DNA of 64,000 nt. It comes from Euclidia mi (lineage: Eukaryota; Arthropoda; Insecta; Lepidoptera; Erebidae). A model generated the notes under the pieces. That model saw only the letters and a list, made by a program, of their open reading frames with translations. It ran no database searches and had not been told where the DNA came from. Below, in pieces: positions 53,975-64,000 of the stretch; position 1 is the first letter of the stretch; each line of letters opens with the position of its first letter. A program made the translations under genes and the position numbers. Where the stretch lies: NCBI GenBank assembly GCA_944739405.2, contig OX123199.2, positions 2,221,898 through 2,285,897 of the forward strand, read 5' to 3'.

Positions 53975-55680
53975 ATTTGGTTTTATTGTCGTTGTAAAAT
54001 TATACACGAAGTAATACATTCGTGAACCTAACACAAAATGTTATTTTAAGATGGTGCCTGCAAATGATTATCAACTTTTTCGTCATGTCGTTTTCAAATT
54101 TAAGTCTAGTTGCCATGTTGTTTCATATTTTTACTAACTTTATTATTTCGTATTATGTTCTGAAATGCCGTCTCGGATACAAGGTCATAGGATTAAACAC
54201 CGTGTATTTTGTGTCAGTTTTCCCGAAAAGTAAAACTCAGACCGCTGTATTATACAAGCTTTGCAAAGAGCTTATATTGCAAAATATAATAATTAAAAAT
54301 ATATTTACCTATTTACCTTATAAAGAATTTGTGGCATCCTGACAGCATGCCAGAATACTTCGCTTAACTGACTTGAATTAGAAGAAAGAAGAAAATTGCG
54401 AATAGTACAACGAATAATCATACAGCTATAAACGAAAATTTCTTACACTTTCTTCCCACGCAGAGTGCAGTAGATTCCAGTTTTGTCTTCTCGTTCTTGA
54501 TACGTTGAAAGGTGATAACACGAAGCCACATTTCTCAGATTAGGGTGTTGTATATGGGTACGTTACATACACTTCCACTCTAATACTGAAGATGTAGCTT
54601 GTATATTGACGACACGTCGTCGGTCTCTTCTCTGCTTGAGATTGTTCAAAGAGTTTTGTTTACACAGTAAATATATATGTATAAAAATAAATATTGATTA
54701 TAATCACAATAAGTTTCATGCACTCTAATAACAGAGTAAGCCACGTATATAATACGCATACTTAATATGATATTAAGATGCAGCTCATATAAGAGCCGCA
54801 CTTTTTTGTCAATGAAAGTAGAACTTATGCCGTAACGCACAGGAGTGCAAAGATGTCGCAAAAAACAAAACGTTTGCTTCATCGGACTTCATCACATGCT
54901 ATCAAAGTTGACGTTTGCTTTGAGCCTGTGAAAAATTCACGACGATCTGTTTGCGCTAAATATGTTAACGTTGTTTTCATAATTAATCAATAATACAATG
55001 TCAAAAAATCAAATGATAAACTATTATGGACGTATCAGCAAGAGCAACATTTAATGAATTTTGTAATAGTGACAAGTGAACATAATTTTGATCTGGGGTA
55101 AATCACGTTACTACTACGTTCAACGATAGCCTAGTGGAGAGACCGATAGACTGCTACGCAGAGGGTCCGGGTTCGAATCCACGGCGCGCACCGATGACTT
55201 TTCGGAGTTATGTGCGTATTAAATTGTTAATTATCGCTTGCTAAACGGTGAAGGAAAACATCGTAAGGAAACCTGCATGTCTGAGAATTCTCTATAATGT
55301 ACTCGAAAGACATGTGAAGTCTGCAAACCCGCACTTGGCCAGCGTGGTGGACTATGGCCTTACCCTTCTCATAATGCGAAGAGGCCCGTGCCCAGCAGTG
55401 GGACAGTATAAGGGGCTGATGATGACTACGTTCAACATATCACAAAAAAATTACAATATTCAAACTCCTAAAATAACATGAGTATTTACAAGGCAACTCC
55501 ACTGAACAAGACACTTTTATAAAATGTTTTAATTATAATAAATACACTTATATAAAAAAACAGAATTAAACAAACAACTAGTCCAATGATTATATAATAC
55601 GCACTACAATATATGTATGTTAAAATTCTTTGTAATATTGCAATGAAACTGGATTTTTTGGACTGATTCGACATTCTAAG
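53975..55680 (-). repeat. Repeated unit, extended copy split by a SINE
   Basis: Matches 34475-36060 from GGTTTTATTGTCGTTGTAAA to the end block (GAATTAAACAAACAACTAGT, 55562). The candidate donor AAAGT|GTAAGA in the block near 54460 is preserved. A SINE with exact target duplication lies at 55125-55424. The region of the signal-peptide exon (55630-55690) is decayed. Confidence 0.8.
55125..55424 (+). repeat. 300-bp SINE with 12-bp target duplication
   Basis: Head GATAGCCTAGTGGAGAGACC, B box GGGTTCGAATCC (55170-55181), tail GCCCAGCAGTGGGACAGTAT and GGGGCTGATGATG. Flanked by ACTACGTTCAAC at 55113-55124 and 55425-55436. The tail resembles RTE 3' ends, so it may use RTE machinery for movement. Confidence 0.93.
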
Positions 55681-55689
55681 ATGACTAAT

Positions 55690-58025
55690 GGTGCAATAAT
55701 CCTTGGGGGTGTCAAACCAATGGGTTATGATGACTTCAAAGGATCATTTATAAAAATTTGGTTACCGTGCCCCGCAGACGACTTAGGGACTTATAGCTGC
55801 ACGCACGCACACACGCCCGCACACACGTATGCACGCACGCACCATGTTTCTACCGCTCCTATGGAGACTGCTTGTGTCTTGAGGAACGTCTTGTATAGAA
55901 GGAAGTGCACCTGGTTCAGCGCACCTTGTCACCGCTGTCAAATATTGCCACAGCGACTAGTTCACGCACTTCTTTTCTGTGTTCAAAAAAAGTGACACAT
56001 CTTGAAAGCAAAGATCAAACATCGAATGGCTAGAAAAGAATACATGATATACAATTTAGTTGAAGCTGACAGTTAATACAATATTTTATATTTATTCTTC
56101 TTTCACTTTCTTCTTTTTCTCGTTTGTTAATGTATCTCGCCTGGCAACGAGATTGCGAGCACCTTGATTAGAATAAGTACAATCACGGCGCTTGTAACCA
56201 CGCTACCAAACGAGCACTGAATGTTGCTGCAGCATCTTGACATATTTGTCAAACTCTTCTGTTGAGGTTTTTTAAGGAACCTCAAGACGCCTTCTTGAGG
56301 TTCCTTAAAAAACGTTGACTATCACGCAACCTCTGAAATGTAATACCTGACATAAAAATATTAAGAACGAACAACTCCTCGGACTTCTGTATAACCTGCC
56401 GCAACGTATGTATGTGGTCTATGGTATTATAGCCTTTACGGAACCTTTCGTTACCTTATATTACACAAATAGTTATAAGAAGAGCCATTACGCAAAATAA
56501 AATTAGACGAATATGTCGCACCCTTAGTCATATAAGGGCACAATCCAAAAAAGTAGATTTTTGGGAAATCGCGTTTCAATATTCTGGATTCCACCATTAC
56601 AGCTATTTTTTGGAATAACTTCCTTATTATCTATACTATAATAAAACTGTAGAGGTGAAAAAGTCTGTACATTAAAGATATTTTGACGAAAATTAGCTAA
56701 AAAATCTAGGAAAATGCTAAAAAGCAATACTAGATAATTTTTAGAATTTATGTCTGTCTGTCTGTCCGACGTCTTTCCCTATGTTGCTAAAGATCTCTAA
56801 AACTGCGAAATTGATTTCAATAATACTTACTCTCATGTACAAAGGATATTCAAAATTATAAAATAGTATATGTTACATCACAATCGGTTGAGTTGTTTTC
56901 GGTGTACAGCTTGACCTGTCCTTTGTACATAGTCCCAAACAAAACAGGGATCATCCAAAACTGGTTATATATGTGGTGCCATCTATGATCATTATAAATT
57001 TGTTAGTAAAAGTATAGTTAGTCTAAATAGGTACCTTCAAAGTGTTTTATGGCTATTTACCCGACTTTTAAAAGGAGGCGATTCTTAATTTCGTCAGCAT
57101 ATTTTTACGTATTTTCGATAAATAAATTACTGGAACCGAGCATATTGATAGTTATCCTTCCGACCGATAGATGTCACTATTTTCAAATAATTTTCTAGCA
57201 AAATAAATGTTTCTTGCAAAAAGACAATAATTATGTGTCGGGTATCTCTCTGTTATTAAAAAAATAATAGAGTACAATATGCGGCACTTTCATAAACAAA
57301 AAGTCTGTGTCAAAATTTATTACAATGTCCTCTTAATTTAAACGGTCAATCTCATTTATTTCAAATTATTATGTTTATATAATAGTCATATAATCATTTT
57401 ATTTTATTTTAAATGATAAAAACAATGACTATAGATCCTTTTTTCAATAAATTGTCGATAAGTCCATATTATTTTCTATCTCGGTCGGTTTGTATATGTG
57501 AACATAGATGGCGTTTTCTTAAGTGTAAGAATCTCCGTGGATTGATGAGGTTCTCGGTTAATTTTCTTTCGTTTTCGTCGGATTGGTGTCTTAGTCGTTT
57601 CTTTTGAATAATGAATGTGGATGTGTTACTTTGATTTCTTTCGTTCGTTCGTGTTCTGTACTTATACAGGTGTCTCATTATTCCCAAATTCCCACACCTC
57701 ATGTACGTGGGAATCCGTGGGTGGGAGACTGAGGCCTGAATTCAGATACCTCTTGAGTAACTCAACGAGGCTATCTTACTTTCGGCAGGGCTGGATATTC
57801 GTAGCCCTGTGTGTATTTTCAAAATAAATCGCAGGGACAGACTTGAAACAGCTGGAATCGACCCCCGAACATGTTGTTTTTCACATGGTCAGTTATATAT
57901 GGCATGTTCACGAGTAAGCGGTAAAAATAATTAACATGTTCTATATGAAGGTGATAAAACAGTTAGATAATGTTGTGTATAAAGAAAGTTTCTAATGATA
58001 TCCCTACTATCCCTACTTCCCTACT
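55690..58025. other. Mostly unassigned; microsatellite and hairpin
   Basis: 55799-55843 is a GCACGCACACAC-type microsatellite. 56267-56313 is a perfect 21-bp hairpin (GTTTTTTAAGGAACCTCAAGA and its inverse, 5-nt loop). 56740-56890 (GTCTGTCTGTCTGTCCGACG) resembles a Helitron-like repeat. 56100-56260 may hold a decayed frame on the minus strand (EEFDKYVKMLQQHSVLVW), not recognised. No gene supported in the rest. Confidence 0.4.
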
Positions 58026-59115
58026 TCCTACTAATATTATAAATGTGAAAGTTTGTGAAGATGTATGTATGGATGTTTGTTACTCTTTCACGCAAAAACT
58101 ACTGAACGGATTTGGATGAAACGGACTGAACGGATTTAACAGTAATATGGTTTATACGTCAGAATAACACATAGGCTACAATTTATAAAGATTTTGTGTA
58201 ATGTTGCCATACTATAAAGAAAATTATCAATTAAGTCAGTAAAAATCCTGAGCTCTGAAACCTATCTTCGCGTGCGTTGCCTAAACCGTTGAAGTTACAT
58301 GAAGATAATGTACGGTGATATTGTTTATCTTAAAAAGTTCTAAATAAAAGTCCGCGGCAGCATATACCTACCTTTTATCTAGAAGCCAATATACACTAAA
58401 AAAGTGTCCGTAAAAATAATGAAATTTGATACTTTTTTACAATGTAGTTATCAAATTGTTTTCAAAATTGATTAATTTATTGTCTTCAGTATTTAATGTA
58501 GATGAACTTTGTCCTTTACAGTAAGTAGTTTGGGTGAATAGTTTAAAAGTTATCACGATATCCTATTCTCTTCAGTAGGTATATAAGCTCTTCAATAACT
58601 TTAATAATATACTTACATACTAATCTTTACCTGAAGTTTGACGACTCTTCATTGTCTTGCCCTGGTCCCAATTTATTTGGGGTCGGCGCAGTATGTCCTT
58701 CGCTTCCATACTTCTCTGTCACCAGTCATCCGATCGTTTACCCCTTTCTCTTTCATATCCATCCTTACACAGTCCATCCATCTTTTCCTTGGCCGTCCTC
58801 TCCCTTTTCGTCCTTCTACATGCATACTCATCACTGTTTTAACTACATACAAATCATCTCTCCGCATAACATGCCCATACCAGGGCAGTCGACTCCCTTT
58901 TACCTTTTCATCAATGGGCGCCACTTTCATACTACCTCTAACGCTAACGTAATCATTCCTTAATTTTAAGTATTATCTGTTTATATGTATGCTACACGGC
59001 TAATGTGCAGATCCGTTTGTGATGAAATTTGTTATGGATAGTCTGAATCCTGGGGAAGTACAAAGACTACTCTTTATTAAAATTTCATGCGGGCGAAGCC
59101 GCGGGCGAAAGCTAG
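58026..59115 (+). mobile_element. Helitron-like repeat with LINE insertion
   Basis: Starts TCCTACTAATATTATAAATG, contains GTTACTCTTTCACGCAAAAA and CTACTGAACGGATTTGGATG, and ends GCCGCGGGCGAAAGCTAG before T (59116). These phrases are typical of a very common insect Helitron-like repeat. It holds a LINE 3' fragment at 58640-58963. Confidence 0.7.
58640..58963 (-). pseudogene. RTE-type LINE 3' fragment
   Basis: The minus-strand frame reads MKVAPIDEKVKGSRLPWYGH, VMRRDDLYVVKTVMSMHVEG and GRPRKRWMDCVRMDMKEKGV, nearly the same as the C-terminus of the LINE at 45540-45780. It ends with TGCGCCGACCCCAAATAAAT, the family 3' end missing from the 43-kb copy. 5'-truncated, as usual for LINEs. Confidence 0.88.
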
Positions 59116-59929
59116 TTTAAGTTATAAATGTGAAATTAGGCAGATTTGCTCTTCTATAAATGCACTATATATAGCAATTAAAAGAAATAATAATGGAAAT
59201 ATATTCTATAAATTACAAGTAATAGAAAAATACCCTTTTAACTTAGGCCCATATAGTACAAAAATCATAACAGAAATATGGAGCTATTTCATTTTGAACC
59301 CTTATATTATTAAAGTCCTTATTATAGTTTAGTTCTTAATTATAGTTAGTACTGTATATTACCAAACCAAACCGTAATCTAAATCTTTTGTTTCTGTTTT
59401 ATAAATAAAATATCAGGTAAAATTAAAGTAATAGTTTAATAAAATCAGTGCAGAATGTAACAATAATCTTAAAATTATGAATTCTAATAAACAATTAAAC
59501 ATAAAGTCTTTTGTTGCGAACTAAAGGGTCAAATCACTTGAACCCCTTAGTCCGCAACAAAAGGTATGGTTGAAATTAATATTTTTTTCGGTGATTCTAT
59601 CTACAAATTGTTATTATTAGCTAATAAAAATGAACAAAATAGCTAATATCAATAGATTCTTAGAAACGGCATGTTAAAAATAATTAACATTGCGAAGCGG
59701 ACGGTAAAACAATGTTATGTATTATTAACATTGCGAAATACACAGTCAATGAAAAATAAAAAAAACAAACTGTTTATTAATTTATATTCTATTTATTGTA
59801 AAAGTAATAAAAAAATGAAATTATTGACAAATTATTAAAACAAATAGTGATAATATAATATGCCTACTATATTATGTCGGATAGCGTCAGATTTTTATCG
59901 TTTCGTTTTTCAATTTTTAATATGTGAAT
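59116..59929. other. AT-rich spacer with a hairpin
   Basis: No gene. 59508-59563 is an imperfect hairpin with 25-26-bp arms (CTTTTGTTGCG and its inverse at the ends). Confidence 0.5.
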
Positions 59930-61760
59930 ATTTTTTATATGTAAGGGACTTTATTGTACTGAACACAATCTTTTCTGTACATAATCCATGCATTGTTTAC
60001 GCAAATGTCTAAGAGCTGGGAAAACAATGTCATGTACCTTTTTTTTTTATAAATGGTGCGATAAAGGGAGATAAGCATATCACACAAATCTACCCTCCCA
60101 TATCGTAGTTATAATGTTTGACTATCTGTGGACATGAAACGTCAACCTTGGCTTCAAAGGGTACGAATCCACATAGGAACTGGCCAAAATCACACTTTTG
60201 TTATCATGCCATTTTACGACACACGGTTTGTTCTCATTATCAACTAGGTATTTGTTTGCTTGAACCTCTACCCTTCTTTTCAATACTTTATCATCTGGTA
60301 GTTTAATTTGTCATTCTCTTAAACGATTTGATCTAATTTTGCCCAAGGAAAAGATATCATATTTTTGACGTAACATGTGGAGCAGCTCAAGTGATGAGAA
60401 AAAGTTGTCGAAGTACACAACCTGTGACACAACCGCCGGCTTATTTTGTATAGGTACTCTGGCAAAGAGCTATTACCAATTTTGCACCAACACCTTAAGA
60501 TTTTTTATATTTTATAAAAGAATGATATCTAATCGTGTCTTTGCCAGCGTAGGGAATAAAATCATACACGCAGGCAGAAATAAAAGCCCTAACAAACATT
60601 TCAGAAGCTCCATTTCTTTGGCTTCTTTGCCAAATATTGACGCCTATTTCCAGCTGTTGAACCTTTATAGGGCACCATCATTTCGTCGATATTATAGCGA
60701 TGTTCTTCTTCTGTACTGAGGCAGTTTCTACGTACACCATCTAAAATCGATCGTACTTTAAAATAACGATCTCCATTCTGTTGAGAATTATCAACAGAGT
60801 ACAAATACTCACGAATTTGATCATATCGCTTTAAACTATTAACATCTGCGATTAGGTTATAGCGTAGATTCTTATTCCAGTAATTCCGATAGCATGGCAT
60901 CTTAACGACACCCATCAAAATATTAATTGCAACAAAATCCAATAATTCTTCCCGAGCAACATTGGTGGATTTTAGATTTCGTTGTACAGAATATAAATTC
61001 GTGTTTAGAATAATTATATCAATAATATCTTCACTGGTCCGTGTGGTGACGGACTAAGAATACGCAATGTCACCACCCCATATCATCCCATGGGTGTCGT
61101 AAGAGCCGACAGAGGGACCATACTAAGCAGAGAACAACACTGTTAGAGAAGGAAAACTTGATACAAACTCTATACCAACCCGTTTGGCCAGCGTGGTATA
61201 GTAGGCCAATTCCTCCTTTCAAAGGAGAGGCCTAGTCCAGCAGTGGACTGAAGGGGCTGATAATGATGAATATCTTCACTGAAGGAATCATAGAAGTAAT
61301 CTGACGGAGACTTCGATTCAGATTCAAATTGCGTAAAGGTTATTGGTCATCCAGTACTGCTTTATATTTAAATTTGACGATTTCCCATCTGAAATTCAGT
61401 GGTTTTCTCACAAATTGTTTCTTTTTTTTGTTTGTAGTGTTGGTCTAGTTATTAATCTGCTTTTGGAAGGGCTTTTCTTGGAGATATTAGAAGCTGCAGT
61501 ACTATATTGATAACGCAAGCAAATGCTGCGGTGGATTGTGAGTAACGAGGACTTCGCATATAGCTGGAGTGTATGGTAGCAATTCGTCTGGCAAAAGTTC
61601 ATCATCTTAGATATTCAGTCGCTCAAATGAAGAATTTAAAGAGCGGGGTGCGGAACTATGTTCTGTATCTTCTGTTCATTTTTCTTCCTCGTCTTCGGAT
61701 AGTACTAGAATCGGCGGAAGAATCATCTTGTGGTGGCACAAGTACTAGAATCTTTCTCAC
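59930..61760 (-). pseudogene. piggyBac-type (PGBD-like) transposase, broken by a SINE
   Basis: DDE transposase relic. Minus strand, in order: an acidic N-terminus (near 61700, damaged); SPSDYFYDSFSEDI (about 61300); a SINE insertion; IIILNTNLYSVQRNL; MGVVKMPCYRNYW (60920); RYFKVRSILDGV and YNIDEMMVPYKG (first catalytic Asp, about 60670); VVYFDNFFSSLELLHML (second Asp, about 60400); LPDDKVLKRR; PLKPRLTFHVHR; and SQLLDICVNNAWIMY (about 59990). The 114-codon open frame 60601-60942 is the best piece. Stops and frame changes elsewhere make it inactive. Terminal repeats were not found. It differs from the element at 62841. Confidence 0.8.
61036..61268 (+). repeat. SINE-like insertion with 12-bp target duplication
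   Basis: Flanked by AATATCTTCACT at 61024-61035 and 61269-61280. It contains GGGTGTCGTAAGAGCCGACA, CCGTTTGGCCAGCGTGGTAT and GTCCAGCAGTGGACTGAAGG, and ends GGGGCTGATAATGATG, an RTE-like tail. It splits the transposase frame between SFSEDI and IIILNT. Confidence 0.93.
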
Positions 61761-61769
61761 ACGTTCTAA

Positions 61770-62836
61770 TCGGATGTTGGGCGGAAAGAAATAAAGTAAA
61801 ATTCATGCAAACACCCCAAGCACCAAATAAACAATTTAGAATGTCAAAAAATATATATTCAGTTTTGAAAAAAGAAATACAACTTTATGTCATACAAGGT
61901 AAAGTTCAAGTTAAAGTGCAAAGAAAAGTGTCGAATTAAAAAATATATTGAATTTTTCATGTAAATAAGGGCTGAACACAAATTGTGTCAACAAACACAA
62001 AACAATTTACGTACTATAACGAACCAATAAGATATGATTCCATAAAACATTTCTACTTTTTTGCAATATACCGATCTATTATGAATAAGGCCCAATTATT
62101 TATTACATTATGCGTAATATATCGGCACAACTACATTTTTTTCTTTATAATACAAAATTATAAAATCAAAACTCACAAGGATTTTCGTCATAGAAGGGCA
62201 CAAACACGAATCGCACAACGTTTGAACTGTCCCCCTCCGACAAGTACGGAAACGTTACGGTTTGCGACCTTATAGCAGTAAGAGCGGGGAACGGGCGGAG
62301 AGAGTGTGAGAGGGACACAAGTATATTTACCGAGTCATTATTGTCCTTTTTCTCTTTCTGTCAGCGCTAACCGGTAGCGGATTTCATTTTGTGCCCTTAG
62401 CATTCAAAATCAGAGTTTACAAAAATTTTGACTTGATTCCTTATATTACTGAGGGTGCGATGTTATGCCAGAACAAATTAGAATGAATGATAATTATGCT
62501 TACCTTTGCATTATGCGTAAATATTATTATGCTACGTTATCGTTATGGTAATAAAAGTTATGTGAAAACCTTATGCCAAACAATAGTATGCATTGAATTT
62601 TTATTATTAAAAGGAATCCCTCAAATAACTGGTGACTAGTGGTGACACTGATTTTCCCATCACCCACTTAGTGGCGTAAAATATATTTCTTTTAGTTTTG
62701 TAACACGAGTTGTAAGCACGAGAAACACTGACAGTCCGTCACTTGTCTGCTGCCGTTGCACAATAAACGAGGCAACGTGACAAGCAAAGAAAGGAACATA
62801 GAGTAAGCTAAGTCAGCGCAACGAGTCGAAGCAAGG
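61770..62836. other. AT-rich spacer, nothing recognised
   Basis: Short open frames only. 62180-62460 has AAGGGCACAAACACGAATCG and TTGTGCCCTTAGCATTC in opposite sense; this may be an old inverted-repeat element, not assigned. Confidence 0.4.
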
Positions 62837-63179
62837 TTAACCCTAGATAGATAACCATATTTCACTGTACACCAAAGATAACCATACGTCGATTCGACGT
62901 GCGGATGTTTGAGTGAGCATATTTTGAATTATTTTTATTCTAGGCTTATAAACGTGATAGTATATCTTATTGTATGTAATAGAGGTCTGAATAAATGAAA
63001 ACCATCACAGCTTATTTATATTTTTCTTAGAAAGAAAAAAATAACAAAACAGAGTACTTCTTGCTTTACAAAACTTAAACATTTAGGAATCTCATTGTCA
63101 GTCTTATAATTTGCCATAAAATATTTTTTAAATCATCTTTTTATAATATTTTTAAAATAAAAAACCTAAATAAATATCA

Positions 63180-63815
63180 CTTTTTATTGAGATTGGCCTC
63201 AAAGTACTTAGGATAGGCGCTGGACTTGTGCTCTCCACAAATGGGATTTTGGCAGCTGTCGCACATTGTTTTCGTGATCCTTCTAATTTTTTATGGACAA
63301 ACGGCACAATATTTACTTTTCTTTGTCTCAGATATTCCTTCACGTTGTGTGGGAAAGGTTCGTCTGGTCTTTTTGGCAATCTACTACCAATTTTATTCTT
63401 TATATTGGTCGGTAAAGTAAGCATTTGTTGCATTGCTCCATCCATGGGACTATCAAGCTATTGCTGAGTTTTTGCATGAAGTCTCTTCGATACAGTGGTT
63501 TTTCTTTCTTGAATAGGACATCATCTCACTAAATTTATAAGTGCCATATTCATGATCCCGTAAAACCTAGCCATGGGCCACTTGTTAGATTTGCTGTACG
63601 ACACAGATGAGCACATTTGGTCGAATGTATCGACTCCTCCTTTTGTTTCAGTCACATCTGCTGTATTCAAGGGGTTTACCACTTGTGGAGCACTCATCTC
63701 ATGGTCTTCGGCATCACTCTGTACTTCACCTTCTAGTAAATTGTCTTCAGTTTCAGTTTCCGACCCCTGAATCTCTTCATCGCTCATTTCATGCAACAAC
63801 CCATTTATTTCTGCA
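63180..63815 (-). pseudogene. piggyBac transposase, catalytic core deleted
   Basis: The N-terminal acidic part (EMSDEEIQGSETETEDNLLE) is joined after about 60 residues directly to the C-terminal part ETKGGVDTFDQMCSSVSYSK, WPMARFYGIMNMALIN. The whole catalytic DDD domain, several hundred residues, is missing. Downstream in other frames are EKPLYRRDFMQKLSN and a C-terminal Cys-rich zinc-binding end (YCAVCP, CDSCQNPICGEH). A stop at 63521 and frame changes follow. It cannot catalyse transposition, but the zinc finger could have bound DNA. Confidence 0.82.
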
Positions 63816-63817
63816 TC

Positions 63818-64000
63818 ATCTATTTATTTTATTTATTTATTTATTTATTTATTTATTAATAAGGCATGTCAACAGAATAAACATAAACAATTACAAAAAG
63901 AAATCACAAATTACACAAGTTTTATGCTTATGCCAATTACAGACATGCACAACATTCTTAAAATAAGAACATAGTTACAATATATATTTAATAAGGAATG
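63818..64000 (-). repeat. LINE 3' tail with (AATA)n
   Basis: The plus strand shows TATTTATTTATTTATTTATT (63818-63856), then AATAAGGCATGTCAACAGAA. On the minus strand this reads as a LINE 3' untranslated region ending in an AATA-type simple repeat. It lies at the very N-terminal side of the piggyBac remnant. Confidence 0.55.

Larger units (their letters stand above)
62841..64000 (-). mobile_element. piggyBac element, 3' end present, internally deleted
   Basis: The left end is TTAA (62837-62840) followed by CCCTAGATAGATAACCATAT, closely resembling the 3' end of the founding moth piggyBac. An inner repeat with ACGTCGATTCGACGT lies near 62888-62902. Transposase remains run on the minus strand from about 63815 to 63180. 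A LINE tail with a (TATT)n stretch has inserted at 63818-64000. The other terminus is outside the window. Confidence 0.8.

Noticed and set aside
55799..55843. Possible His/Thr-rich protein segment at 55681-55995
   Set aside because: It is a translated GCACGCACAC microsatellite without homology that I recognise.
56267..56313. Perfect hairpin as a transcription terminator
   Set aside because: Bacterial-type terminators are not expected in this genome; better seen as a local rearrangement.

Overview
The window is AT-rich animal DNA that looks like a lepidopteran (moth or butterfly) genome. The reasons are the repeats: tRNA-derived SINEs with the tail often seen in Lepidoptera, Helitrons ending in CTAG before a T, RTE-type LINEs, a BEL/Pao retrotransposon, a hAT MITE and piggyBac-type elements. 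I find no intact conventional host gene, no genuine tRNA or rRNA gene and no CRISPR array. Almost all recognisable coding sequence belongs to mobile elements. The exception is a degenerate repeated unit with exon-like features on the minus strand.

Layout. 1-840: 5' end of a Ty3/Gypsy element (minus strand). 841-2520: SINE pieces and two MITEs. 3150-6870 and 10092-10560: first copies of the repeated unit, one of them split by an almost full-length RTE LINE (6871-10091) with an 8-bp target duplication. 12254-13695: a Helitron carrying a minisatellite. 14051-20855: a very young, complete BEL/Pao element with identical LTRs. 22240-23230: another unit copy. 23300-24712: LINE/SINE debris. 25216-29003: two minisatellite Helitrons fused head to head. 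30385-30680: a simple minisatellite. 30934-32160: an OTU-protease pseudogene split by two MITEs. 33225-36060: two more unit copies with a 5' RTE piece between them. 37077-38613: Helitron helicase remnant and terminus. 39012-40067: C-terminal reverse-transcriptase remnant. 40210-42840: unit copies and MITEs. 43194-45783: RTE-type LINE with only three stops. 45785-49650: unit copies split by SINEs and a Jockey/CR1-like LINE tail. 50135-51083: non-autonomous LTR element with a rearranged 3' LTR. 51190-51780: 5' RTE piece. 52857-53849: LINE ORF1 remnant. 53975-55680: last unit copy. 58026-59115: Helitron-like repeat. 59930-61760 and 62841-64000: two different piggyBac-type transposase relics.

The main unexplained signal is a 1-2 kb unit present at least ten times, always in the same orientation. 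On the minus strand it carries exon-like blocks with conserved splice signals, including a signal-peptide-like first exon. This looks like a decayed tandem gene (or non-coding transcript) cluster that has been invaded repeatedly by transposons. The nested insertions give a relative order of events. The BEL/Pao element is among the youngest and the shared unit is among the oldest layers.
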